Shown here piece by piece: positions 1 to 8,052 of a DNA stretch of 64,000 nt (position 1 is its first letter; each line of letters begins with the position of its first letter). The translations under genes were made by a program, and so were the position numbers. The notes beneath the pieces were generated by a model. It worked only from the letters and a program-made list of their open reading frames with translations. It was not told where the DNA came from and did no database searches. Source of the DNA: Eubacterium uniforme (GTDB taxonomy: Bacteria; Bacillota; Clostridia; Lachnospirales; Lachnospiraceae); the NCBI RefSeq assembly GCF_900167115.1, contig NZ_FUXZ01000010.1, positions 99,072-163,071 on the forward strand, read 5' to 3'.

Positions 1-1011
1 ATACTCTCTCTGAGGAAAAGCTGAAAAACCATTATCATAAGAAGCAGCAGTTTTTCTTGATGACTGCTTTGGAAGTCTTGTGATTTTCTCTTTGGCGGAA
101 TTTTTATGTTCCTCATCTAATTCACTAATCTGGTCTAGGCATGTTATGCCACAGTTATGCCAGTTAGTTAAAATTGAATCTACATATTTAAAACTTGGTT
201 CGTGAATTGAATTGATAGTTCTATTACATGCTTCAACAACAATTTCACTAGCAAATCCAAATGTATCGAACCACTTGTTAATGTATTCTTTTTCACTTTG
301 GCCAGGATGTCTTCCTGTTATGCCAAATGCCTTGAATACGCATTTGTATTTAGTTGAATGATTGTTAGTATATTCTTTCGCGTCTTCAAGAGTTTCAATA
401 CCAATTGTAGCCCATGATATTGCAACTTTTTCAATATATCTCATGCTTTTACTTCCGCTACTGATGCAGTGTTCAACAAGATATAAAATCAAGTCTGTTG
501 AAAAACCTAAATCAGATATGAAGTAAAGTACAGTATCTGTTTCCTTGGGAGTGAGACTAGGCTTGCCAAGATATGTTGATATAGCAAATATCAAATCAGA
601 AAATTCCTCATCATCACAAAGTTCAGTGATAGAAGGTTTTTTCTTATCTTTCTTCTTGGAAACATTAATATCATCACTATATTCTTTTGTTCCTTTTTTG
701 GATTTTTTGTTTGATTTACATTCGTTAATTCTAAGTCCGCTAAGTTCGCCATCTTCATCGAAACATACAGAAATTAAAGATTGTTCCTCCCAATATTTAA
801 ATGCACGAAGTATGTCGCCCTCGGTACAGTTAAGTGAATCTGCGAAGCTTGAGACAGACACCTTCATTGATCTGTCTTGGTAGCATCTTAAAAGGTATAA
901 ATACACTTTAACAAATTCTCCGTTAGCCTTACCCATGTACTCATCTATAAATGTATTTGATAATGCAGTTGTTCTTGAAGAACTACCGCGTTCTAGGAAA
1001 AGATCACCCAT
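1..1011 (-). CDS. dnaD: DnaD-like replication protein, C-terminus beyond window
   Basis: Translating the minus strand from ATG at 1011 gives 337 open codons (MGDLFLERGSSSRTTALSNT...) to the window edge, so the C-terminus is missing. Residues 1-100 look like a DnaD-type winged helix (a TFIDEYMGKANGEFVKVYLY stretch), followed by a lysine-rich linker (about 105-130) and a DnaB_2-type helical region from about 135 containing YIEKVAISWATIGIETLEDA. The visible end FSAFPQREY fits the short C-terminal tail of these proteins. DnaD helps load the replicative helicase at origins and restart sites. The start has an AAAGGGG ribosome site 7-8 bases upstream. It lies downstream of murC in the same direction, behind its own promoter and a murC terminator. 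Confidence 0.85.
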   Translation of the reverse strand, partial: MGDLFLERGSSSRTTALSNTFIDEYMGKANGEFVKVYLYLLRCYQDRSMKVSVSSFADSLNCTEGDILRAFKYWEEQSLISVCFDEDGELSGLRINECKSNKKSKKGTKEYSDDINVSKKKDKKKPSITELCDDEEFSDLIFAISTYLGKPSLTPKETDTVLYFISDLGFSTDLILYLVEHCISSGSKSMRYIEKVAISWATIGIETLEDAKEYTNNHSTKYKCVFKAFGITGRHPGQSEKEYINKWFDTFGFASEIVVEACNRTINSIHEPSFKYVDSILTNWHNCGITCLDQISELDEEHKNSAKEKITRLPKQSSRKTAASYDNGFSAFPQREY

Positions 1012-1052
1012 GTCAATACCCCTTTACTAGTAGTTATTTTCGTACGCGATTT

Positions 1053-1061
1053 AGTATAGCA
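1053..1061 (-). promoter_or_regulatory. Promoter of the dnaD-like gene
   Basis: On the minus strand there is an extended -10 (TGCTATACT; hexamer at 1053-1058), about 40 bases from the start codon. I see no good -35, as usual for extended -10 promoters. It sits between the gene and the DnaA-box-like cluster further upstream. Confidence 0.5.
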
Positions 1062-1116
1062 CAGGTTTGATTTTTTTAAAATAGAACGAGTGTTTGTGCC
1101 ATATTTAATGGCTGAT

Positions 1117-1161
1117 TGTGGATAATGTGGACAGTGTGCATAACTCCCACAGGGTGCATAA
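1117..1161. promoter_or_regulatory. DnaA-box-like cluster upstream of dnaD
   Basis: TGTGGATAA at 1117-1125 is a perfect DnaA box (reverse complement TTATCCACA). TGTGCATAA at 1135-1143 has one mismatch and GGTGCATAA at 1153-1161 has two, all in one orientation with an 18-base period. A further TGTGGATAT lies at 1233-1241 inside the murC terminator arm. The position is 55-110 bases upstream of the dnaD promoter. DnaA binding is inferred from motif only. Confidence 0.45.
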
Positions 1162-1192
1162 AATAAGGGTTTATATATGCGTTATGTAAATC

Positions 1193-1239
1193 AAAAATCC
1201 ACATCATTTATCAACTTCTTATTGATAAAAAATGTGGAT
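1193..1239 (-). terminator. murC terminator hairpin
   Basis: ATCCACAT (1197-1204) pairs with ATGTGGAT (1232-1239), and TTTATCAA (1207-1214) with TTGATAAA (1222-1229), around a 7-base loop. On the minus strand a short U run follows (1193-1197). It begins 12 bases beyond the murC stop. The arms also resemble half of a DnaA box. Confidence 0.6.
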
Positions 1240-1250
1240 ATGTTTATAAC

Positions 1251-2633
1251 TTATTTTCCAAGTAGGTTTTCGCCTATTTTTACAACATCACCGGCACCCA
1301 TAGTTATCAACAAGTCGCCGGATGATAAATTTTCTAATAAAAAATTTTCAATTTCTGAAAATGTAGGGAAGTAGTATACATTTGGGTTATACTTTTTAAT
1401 TTCATTCGCTAAAGTTTGAGATGAAATACCTAAATTATCAGTTTCTCTAGCTGCATAAATGTCTGCTAATACAATCTTGTCAGCTTTGCATAGACTATTA
1501 GCAAATTCATTCATGAGAGATTTAGTTCTTGTATATGTGTGTGGCTGGAAAACCACCCATAAATCTTTATGTGGGTAGTTCTTTGCAGCTGCAATTGTTG
1601 CGTTAATTTCATCTGGATGATGAGCGTAGTCATCAATGATTTCAATATCTCCTAGCTTTCCCTTATGCTGGAATCTTCTATCAACACCTTCATATGTATA
1701 AAGACCAGCAATGGCATCTTCAACTGAGATTCCACTTGCAACTGCACTAGCAATTGCAGCAAGTGAATTAAGTACATTATGTTCGCCTGTAACTTTAAGG
1801 TTAACTTTACCAGCTTCTTCATTATTAATTAGAAGTGTATAAGACCCTCTAGCATATTCATCGAAAGATAAATCCTTGTAGCTATAAGTACAAGTGCTTG
1901 GATTACTACCAAATGTTGATACATTGCAATCTAAATCATCTGTGAAGAATGATAGGTTATCAATTTCACCATTAATAACTAATGTACCATCGCTAGGTAG
2001 AAGTTTAGCGTAACGCTTAAAACTATTTCTAATATCATCAATATCTTTAAAGAAATCAAGATGATCTTCTTTTACATTTAATATTACAGCTATAGTTGGA
2101 GCAAATGATAGAAAACTATTAGTATACTCACAAGCTTCTGTAATAAAGTTCTCTGAATTACCTACAAGAGAATTACCTCCGATTGAAGGTAACATACCGC
2201 CTACAAGAATAGTAGGGTCTTTCTTTGCGTATAGGAAGATATTAGAAAGCATTGATGTTGTACTTGTTTTACCATGAGTACCAGCAACACCAATTGCGAC
2301 TTTATAATGTTTCATAATCTGTCCTAATAATTCCGCTCTTGTTAATGTAGGTATATTCTTTTCCTTAGCAGCAACTAATTCTGGATTGTCAGATTTAACA
2401 GCAGCTGTGTATACGAGAAAATCAATGTCGTCTGTAATATTAGCCTGACGCTGCCCGATGTATACAGTTGCTCCTAAATTTTCTAAAATTTCAGTTACTT
2501 CAGATTTCTTTGAATCTGAGCCTGTAACTGTAAATCCTTTTGATAATAATATTTCTGCAAGACCACTCATACTGATACCACCGATACCTGTAAAGTGAAC
2601 CTTGGATTTTACTGAAAAATCAATAGTGTACAT
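1251..2633 (-). CDS. murC: UDP-N-acetylmuramate--L-alanine ligase
   Basis: MurC adds the first peptide residue, L-alanine, to UDP-MurNAc in cytoplasmic peptidoglycan synthesis, using ATP. The 460-residue product has the family's normal length. Residues 12-26 form the N-terminal UDP-binding glycine motif (HFTGIGGISMSGLAEI), GTHGKTS at 118-124 is the ATP P-loop of Mur ligases, and DDYAHHPDEI near 335 is the conserved C-terminal histidine motif. Start: AGGAGG lies six bases upstream of ATG. The gene has its own sigma-A promoter and a terminator, so it appears monocistronic, in the same direction as the dnaD-like gene and divergent from glgC. Confidence 0.97.
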   Translation of the reverse strand: MYTIDFSVKSKVHFTGIGGISMSGLAEILLSKGFTVTGSDSKKSEVTEILENLGATVYIGQRQANITDDIDFLVYTAAVKSDNPELVAAKEKNIPTLTRAELLGQIMKHYKVAIGVAGTHGKTSTTSMLSNIFLYAKKDPTILVGGMLPSIGGNSLVGNSENFITEACEYTNSFLSFAPTIAVILNVKEDHLDFFKDIDDIRNSFKRYAKLLPSDGTLVINGEIDNLSFFTDDLDCNVSTFGSNPSTCTYSYKDLSFDEYARGSYTLLINNEEAGKVNLKVTGEHNVLNSLAAIASAVASGISVEDAIAGLYTYEGVDRRFQHKGKLGDIEIIDDYAHHPDEINATIAAAKNYPHKDLWVVFQPHTYTRTKSLMNEFANSLCKADKIVLADIYAARETDNLGISSQTLANEIKKYNPNVYYFPTFSEIENFLLENLSSGDLLITMGAGDVVKIGENLLGK

Positions 2634-2668
2634 AAGTACCTCCTATTTTCTTAAAACATTCCTAGTAG

Positions 2669-2697
2669 ATTATACTCTTATTAAAAATAAAAAGCAA
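2669..2697 (-). promoter_or_regulatory. murC promoter
   Basis: On the minus strand TTGCTT (2692-2697) and TATAAT (2669-2674) are separated by exactly 17 bases, a near-consensus sigma-A promoter about 35 bases from the murC start. Confidence 0.75.
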
Positions 2698-2854
2698 ATT
2701 AAATAGGATAATATTCTTAATAGGAAGAGAAAAATGGATAGTTAAAAAATAAACATTCACTATATGCAAAGTTAACAAACACTAACCTATTTTTTGTGCA
2801 AAATGACTATAAGAAAAAACGCTAATGATAAAAATTACAAAAAAATATATAAAA

Positions 2855-2899
2855 ATATGGCTTGTTTACCATATATTTTTTTGGAAAATGTGCTATAAT
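2855..2899 (+). promoter_or_regulatory. glgC promoter with inverted repeat
   Basis: An extended -10 (TGCTATAAT, hexamer 2894-2899) lies 45 bases before the glgC start with no good -35. Just upstream is a perfect inverted repeat ATATGG (2855-2860) / CCATAT (2869-2874) with an 8-base centre, a plausible operator. The binding protein is unknown. Confidence 0.5.
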
Positions 2900-2943
2900 A
2901 GTAGTACTGAAAATATATTTTACTAACAGATGAGGTGGTTGAA

Positions 2944-4215
2944 TTGATAAAAAAAGAGATGATTGCAATGTTACTTGCCGGGGGGCAAGGAAGCAGACTT
3001 GGCGTATTGACAGCAAAAGTTGCAAAGCCTGCAGTTGCTTTTGGGGGTAAATATCGTATTATCGACTTCCCGTTAAGTAACTGTATTAATTCGGGCATTG
3101 ATACGGTAGGTGTATTAACACAGTACCAGCCTTTAAGGTTAAATGCTCATATCGGAATTGGTATTCCGTGGGATCTTGATAGGAACATAGGAGGAGTTAC
3201 AGTACTTCCACCATATGAAAAAAGTGAAAACACTGATTGGTACACAGGAACAGCTAATGCGATTTTCCAGAATCTCGAGTACATGGAAACGTATAATCCT
3301 GATTATGTACTGATACTCTCAGGAGACCATATATATAAGATGGATTACGAAGTGATGCTTGATTACCACAAGGCTAATGAAGCAGATGTAACCATTGCAG
3401 CTATGCCAGTGCCGATTGAAGAGGCAAGTAGATTTGGTGTAGTAGTCACAGATGATAACAATAGAATTACCGAATTCCAGGAAAAACCTGAACATCCAAA
3501 GAGCAATTTGGCTTCTATGGGTATCTACATTTTTAATTGGAAAGTTCTAAAAGAGGCTTTAATAAAATTAAAGGATCAGCAGAACTGCGATTTTGGTATG
3601 CATATTATTCCATATTGTTTCGAACAGGGAAGACGCATATTCTCATATGAATATACGGGATACTGGAAAGATGTAGGAACATTAGGTTCATACTGGGAAG
3701 CTAATATGGAACTTATAGATATTGTTCCAGATTTCAATTTATATGAAGAATTTTGGAAAATCTATACAAAGAGTGATTCGCTTCCACCACAGTATATTGC
3801 AGGAAGCTCTGTAATAGAAAAAAGCATAGTTGGTGAAGGATGTACTATATGTGGAGAGGTTTATAACTCGGTTATTAGTCCTGATGTCACCATAGAGGAA
3901 GGTGCAGTTGTAAAGGATTCAATTATAATGCAAGGTAGTGTGATTAAGTCAGGAACGAAGATTGACAAATCAATTATTGCTGAGCGTACAGTTGTTGGAA
4001 AGGACTGTGAAATTGGATTTGGAGAGTCAGCACCTAGCAAGTTGAGTACCAAGATATATGCCTTTGATTTGGCAGTGATTGGTGAGAATTCCGTTATTCC
4101 GGACGGAGTAAAAATCGGAAAGAATACAGCTATCTCTGGAGAGACAGATTTGTCAGATTATACAGATGGAGAACTAGCTGCTGGAGACTATATAATTAAG
4201 GCAGGTGAGATTTGA
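2944..4215 (+). CDS. glgC: Glucose-1-phosphate adenylyltransferase, catalytic subunit
   Basis: GlgC makes ADP-glucose from glucose-1-phosphate and ATP, the committed step of bacterial glycogen synthesis. [11 protein letters not shown] at residues 10-20 is the nucleotidyl-transferase signature, with [10 protein letters not shown] after it; GTANAIFQN and the [11 protein letters not shown] loop are also typical. The C-terminal third is a left-handed beta-helix (isoleucine/valine hexapeptides such as SIVGEGCTI). I chose the TTG at 2944 because GAGGTGG (2932-2938) sits at normal spacing ahead of it and the protein then begins MIKKEMIAM as in relatives; an in-frame GTG at 2935 would overlap that ribosome site. 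It overlaps glgD by one base, indicating coupled translation. Confidence 0.95.
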   Translation: MIKKEMIAMLLAGGQGSRLGVLTAKVAKPAVAFGGKYRIIDFPLSNCINSGIDTVGVLTQYQPLRLNAHIGIGIPWDLDRNIGGVTVLPPYEKSENTDWYTGTANAIFQNLEYMETYNPDYVLILSGDHIYKMDYEVMLDYHKANEADVTIAAMPVPIEEASRFGVVVTDDNNRITEFQEKPEHPKSNLASMGIYIFNWKVLKEALIKLKDQQNCDFGMHIIPYCFEQGRRIFSYEYTGYWKDVGTLGSYWEANMELIDIVPDFNLYEEFWKIYTKSDSLPPQYIAGSSVIEKSIVGEGCTICGEVYNSVISPDVTIEEGAVVKDSIIMQGSVIKSGTKIDKSIIAERTVVGKDCEIGFGESAPSKLSTKIYAFDLAVIGENSVIPDGVKIGKNTAISGETDLSDYTDGELAAGDYIIKAGEI

Positions 4216-5336
4216 TGAGAGCGATAGGAATTATTTTAGCTGGTGGTAATAACTACAGGATGAAAGAGCTCTCATTAAAGAGAGCAATTGCTGCTATGCC
4301 TGTGGCAGGTAGTTACAGAAGCATAGACTTCACACTTAGTAACATGACAAATTCACATATTCAGAAGGTAGCAGTTCTGACACAGTACAACGCATGGTCA
4401 TTGAACGAACACTTAAGTTCATCGAAATGGTGGGACTTTGGTCGTAAACAAGGTGGTTTATATGTATTTACGCCATCAATAACATCCGATAATGGATTCT
4501 GGTATAGAGGCACGGCGGATGCTATTCATCAGAACATTGGATTTTTGAAAAGTAGTCACGAGCCATATGTTGTAATAGCAACAGGTGATGCTGTATATAA
4601 ACTTGATTATAATAAAGTTTTAACTCAGCACGTTGACAAGCAGGCGGACATTACCATTGTTTGTAAAGAATTATCTGAGGATTCGGATGTTACAAGGTTT
4701 GGTGTTGTACAAATAGATGATGACGGAAGAATTACTGACTTTGAAGAAAAACCTGATGAAGCTAGCAATAGATTAGTTTCAACAGGTATATATGTAATTA
4801 GAAGAAGATTACTTATTGAACTTATCGAAAAGTGCGTGGCACAAGATAGATACGATTTAGTAAATGACGTAATTCTTAAGTATAAAAAGTCAAAGAGAAT
4901 ATACTCATATATTATGGAAGAATATTGGAGAAATATTTCAACGGTTGAGGATTATTTCAGTACAAATATGGATTTCCTAAAACCAGATATAAGAGATTAT
5001 TTCTTTAAACAATATCCAGATGTATATTCACGAGTAAACGATTTGCCTCCTGCAAAATATAACCCAGGAGCAGAAGTGAAGAACAGTCTTATTTCAAGTG
5101 GTTGTATAATTAATGGAAAGATAGAAGATTCTATTCTTTTCAAGAAAGCCTATATTGGAAATAACTGCGTAATTAAAAACTCGATTATCCTTAACGATGT
5201 TTATATCGGAGATAATACACACATTGAGAATTGCATAGTTGAAAGTAGGGATACTATCAATGCAAATTCAACATTCATAGGCGAAGATGGAGAAATCAAA
5301 ATCGTTATTGAAGAAAATGCAAGATACACAATGTAA
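4215..5336 (+). CDS. glgD: Glucose-1-phosphate adenylyltransferase, GlgD subunit
   Basis: GlgD is the non-catalytic or regulatory partner of GlgC in Firmicutes; the two form a heteromeric ADP-glucose pyrophosphorylase. The 373-residue product begins [20 protein letters not shown], which keeps the fold but has lost the GGQGSRL nucleotide loop of GlgC. A C-terminal beta-helix follows (residues 285-365, e.g. SILFKKAYIGNNCVIKNSII). The ATG at 4215 shares its A with the glgC stop (TGATG); a TTG one codon earlier is less likely. spoVG follows after a 26-base gap. Confidence 0.94.
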   Translation: MRAIGIILAGGNNYRMKELSLKRAIAAMPVAGSYRSIDFTLSNMTNSHIQKVAVLTQYNAWSLNEHLSSSKWWDFGRKQGGLYVFTPSITSDNGFWYRGTADAIHQNIGFLKSSHEPYVVIATGDAVYKLDYNKVLTQHVDKQADITIVCKELSEDSDVTRFGVVQIDDDGRITDFEEKPDEASNRLVSTGIYVIRRRLLIELIEKCVAQDRYDLVNDVILKYKKSKRIYSYIMEEYWRNISTVEDYFSTNMDFLKPDIRDYFFKQYPDVYSRVNDLPPAKYNPGAEVKNSLISSGCIINGKIEDSILFKKAYIGNNCVIKNSIILNDVYIGDNTHIENCIVESRDTINANSTFIGEDGEIKIVIEENARYTM

Positions 5337-5362
5337 TCAAACGTAATTAGGAGGATTGTAAA

Positions 5363-5644
5363 ATGAAGATTACAGATGTAAGAGTTAGGAAGATGACAAA
5401 AGACGGCAAGATGAAAGCTATCGTGTCTATCACAATTGATGATGAATTCGTTGTACATGATATTAAGGTTATTGACGGTGAAAGAGGATTATTCATCGCT
5501 ATGCCTAGTAGAAAGGCGTCAGACGGAGAGTATAAGGACATTGCACACCCTATAAATACTGAAACTAGGACGTCTATCCAGAACCTCATCTTAGAGGCTT
5601 ATGAGAAAGCTTTAGAGGAAGATGATGAACAGCCGATAGAGTAA
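5363..5644 (+). CDS. spoVG: SpoVG-family regulator
   Basis: The 93-residue product begins [20 protein letters not shown] and contains [15 protein letters not shown], the hallmark of SpoVG, a small nucleic-acid-binding protein that affects sporulation, division-site choice and cell-surface gene expression in Firmicutes. The acidic C-terminal tail (EEDDEQPIE) is usual. AGGAGG lies eight bases before ATG. It is the last gene of the glgC-glgD-spoVG unit and is followed by a strong terminator about 80 bases on. Confidence 0.95.
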   Translation: MKITDVRVRKMTKDGKMKAIVSITIDDEFVVHDIKVIDGERGLFIAMPSRKASDGEYKDIAHPINTETRTSIQNLILEAYEKALEEDDEQPIE

Positions 5645-5724
5645 AGTTCGGTAATAAAGAGTGTGACCAGTGGTTTGGTTACCCTATTTGTTGATAAAGT
5701 AAAACTTAAGGTTTTACACGAAAG

Positions 5725-5752
5725 CAGCTATGGTTTATCCATAGCTGTTTTT
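5725..5752 (+). terminator. glgCD-spoVG terminator
   Basis: CAGCTATGG (5725-5733) pairs perfectly with CCATAGCTG (5739-5747), followed by five Ts. Confidence 0.85.
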
Positions 5753-5820
5753 GGGTTGAAAAAAGGGTTTTATTGTAACGGATTATTAGCCTGTTTGTTT
5801 ATATAATGATGTTTAATAAA

Positions 5821-5929
5821 TTGACAATTTATGATATACTAGCATAGTGAGTGGAAATTTACATTTTAAGTAAATTGTAATAATTTTTTAAGAAATCTGA
5901 AGACTCATTTATATATAATATAAATGAGT
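5821..5929 (+). promoter_or_regulatory. Promoter region and inverted repeat upstream of moxR-like gene
   Basis: TTGACA at 5821-5826 pairs with CATAGT at 16 bases, and an overlapping extended -10 (TGATATACT, hexamer 5835-5840) is an alternative. Further down, ACTCATTTATA (5903-5913) is exactly mirrored by TATAAATGAGT (5919-5929) with a 5-base loop: an 11-bp perfect hairpin or operator 60 bases before the gene, without a U run. This accounts for most of the 345-base gap after spoVG. Confidence 0.5.
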
Positions 5930-5989
5930 TTGATAAAGAATAATGCGGGACAAAAAAGATTAAAGAATAATTTATTTTAGGAGGAAATT

Positions 5990-6928
5990 ATGAACGGATA
6001 TGAGGTAGCTCATGAAATTATCAAGGAAGTTAACAAGGTTATTATTGGAAAGGAAGAAGTTGTAAAGAAAGTGTTGACTTGCTTTTTAGCAGGTGGTCAT
6101 ATTTTGATAGATGATATTCCGGGAGTAGGAAAAACAACGATGGCAATTGCATTTGCTAAGGCTATGAATCTTGAACAGAACAGAATTCAGTTTACATCGG
6201 ATGTTATGCCTAGTGATGTTGTTGGTTTTACGATTTTTGATCAGGCTGAAAATGAATTCAAGTACAAACCTGGTGTTATATTCTGTAACTTGTTATTAGC
6301 AGATGAAATTAATAGAACTTCTGCTAAAACACAGTCAGCTTTATTAGAGGCAATGGAAGAAAAGAAAGTTACTGTTGATGGTGTTTCTTATAAGTTAAAT
6401 AATCCATTTATGGTAATAGCAACTCAGAACCCTGAGGGTTCTGTTGGTACGCATATGCTTCCAGAATCACAGCTTGATAGATTTATGATTAGATTATCAA
6501 TTGGTTATCCTAAAGTAGATGATGAAATTAGTATGTTAAAAACTAAAGAAGCAGGTAATTCTTTAGATAATGTTGTGTCAATAACGGATCCACAGACATT
6601 TGCTAATATGCAAAAAGAAGTATCAGAAGTATTTATTCATGATAGAGTTTATAAGTACATGGTTGATATTGTTAGTGCAACAAGAAAGAATAATGATATT
6701 AAGCTTGGTGCAAGTCCTAGAGGTTCTGTTGCGCTTGCAGCAATGTCAAGAGCATATGCATATCTTGAGGGAAGAAATTATGTTATTCCAGATGACGTTA
6801 TTGCTGTGGTTCACGATACTTTAGGTCACAGACTTGTTATGAATATGGTTGGTGGTAGAGAAATAAAATCAAGGGATGCAATTGACAGAATTATTAGTCA
6901 GGTTATTGCTCCTGTTAGTGAGGGATAA
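5990..6928 (+). CDS. MoxR-family AAA+ ATPase
   Basis: MoxR ATPases act as chaperone-like activators, usually with a DUF58 partner encoded next door as here. Residues 45-49 (GVGKT) form Walker A, LLLADEINR around 101-109 is Walker B, and ATQNPEGSVGTHMLPESQLD is the sensor/MoxR motif with LDRF; length 312 is standard. AGGAGG precedes ATG at good spacing. The next gene starts 8 bases after the stop. With DUF58 and a transglutaminase-like membrane protein it forms the conserved three-gene module, whose client is unknown. Confidence 0.93.
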   Translation: MNGYEVAHEIIKEVNKVIIGKEEVVKKVLTCFLAGGHILIDDIPGVGKTTMAIAFAKAMNLEQNRIQFTSDVMPSDVVGFTIFDQAENEFKYKPGVIFCNLLLADEINRTSAKTQSALLEAMEEKKVTVDGVSYKLNNPFMVIATQNPEGSVGTHMLPESQLDRFMIRLSIGYPKVDDEISMLKTKEAGNSLDNVVSITDPQTFANMQKEVSEVFIHDRVYKYMVDIVSATRKNNDIKLGASPRGSVALAAMSRAYAYLEGRNYVIPDDVIAVVHDTLGHRLVMNMVGGREIKSRDAIDRIISQVIAPVSEG

Positions 6929-6936
6929 AAAGTAAT

Positions 6937-8052
6937 ATGTGGAAGAATAGGCTTTTATATCTTTTGGGCATAATACTTTTGTTTAGTGTGTATATTATGT
7001 TCATTGAAAGATATATGTTTAATTGTATCATTGCATTGCTTGTTGGCATTGTAATTGATTACATGGTGTTTAGACATTATCGCGAAAAGATACGTATTAC
7101 TATTAGTACCAGAAGCCATGTTGATATTAGAAGCAAGGTAACTCCGGTTGAGTTTAGAATTGATAATGTTAGTAATATACCAATAAGAGTTTTAAGGTTT
7201 AAATTTGAATATGGAAATGGTTTTTATTCAGATGTTATAAAGAATAAATTAGTAACTTCAGTTCCAGGATATGATACAATTGTGCATACCTTTGAATTAC
7301 ATACTTCACATTATGGTTGTATTAATTTATGTGTAAAGGAAATGACTGTATATTCATTTTTAGGATTATTTAAAATAACATTTTATCCAGAAATGATATC
7401 AAATATTATGATATTACCTAAAATTGACAAAGATTATAATTTTGCAATTCCAGAAGCGAATGAAGATGATGATATTTACCAGTTTGATGACAATGAAAAA
7501 GGTAATGATAGAAGTGAAGTTTTTGATATACGAGAGTATAGAGAAGGCGATAATATTAGAGATATTCATTGGAAATTAAGTAGTAAGAGAGATTTTATGG
7601 TGGTTAAGGAGTTTTCTAAACCACTCGATAATGAAAAACTCATTTATGTTGATTTTGGTGGGCTAGCTGATGGCAAGAATAGAAATTCGGAAGAATTATT
7701 AAATCTGGTAGATAAACTTTTAGAGGAATTGATGAATGTGTCATATTGCTTAATTCAAAATAATATAAAGTTCACTATATGCTGGAGTGATAAAAATGAT
7801 ATTGTAGCATATAAACCAAAAGATGAATATGAATTAAAAGAAGCAGTTAAAAATCTTCTTAATACAAAATTTATTGATGAAACAGTTTCAGTTTATGAGT
7901 ACATAAGAAGACATCATAAGGTGAAATTTGATCGTATATATTACATTACAGTTAGTGACATGAATGACGTTAAAAATTCAATTGAAAAAATTACAAGAGG
8001 ATCAACAATAGAAATTATAGGAAAAGAAAAGGGCGTTATGAGAAATGTCTAG
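6937..8052 (+). CDS. DUF58 domain protein
   Basis: Two hydrophobic segments at the N-terminus (about residues 5-20 and 25-45) anchor a cytoplasmic DUF58 domain whose signature DIREYREGDNIRDIHWKLSS lies near residue 200. DUF58 has a von Willebrand A-like fold and works with MoxR ATPases. GAGGG ends 12 bases before the ATG. The 3' end overlaps the next gene by 8 bases, so translation is likely coupled. Biological role inferred from the module only. Confidence 0.88.
   Translation: MWKNRLLYLLGIILLFSVYIMFIERYMFNCIIALLVGIVIDYMVFRHYREKIRITISTRSHVDIRSKVTPVEFRIDNVSNIPIRVLRFKFEYGNGFYSDVIKNKLVTSVPGYDTIVHTFELHTSHYGCINLCVKEMTVYSFLGLFKITFYPEMISNIMILPKIDKDYNFAIPEANEDDDIYQFDDNEKGNDRSEVFDIREYREGDNIRDIHWKLSSKRDFMVVKEFSKPLDNEKLIYVDFGGLADGKNRNSEELLNLVDKLLEELMNVSYCLIQNNIKFTICWSDKNDIVAYKPKDEYELKEAVKNLLNTKFIDETVSVYEYIRRHHKVKFDRIYYITVSDMNDVKNSIEKITRGSTIEIIGKEKGVMRNV

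Noticed and set aside
545..883. Plus-strand open frame of 112 codons
   Set aside because: It lies opposite the clear DnaD-like frame on the minus strand, has no ribosome site, and has low-complexity Ser/Leu content.
2935..2943. GTG start for glgC
   Set aside because: The GTG is part of the GAGGTGG ribosome site; TTG at 2944 gives normal spacing and the family N-terminus.
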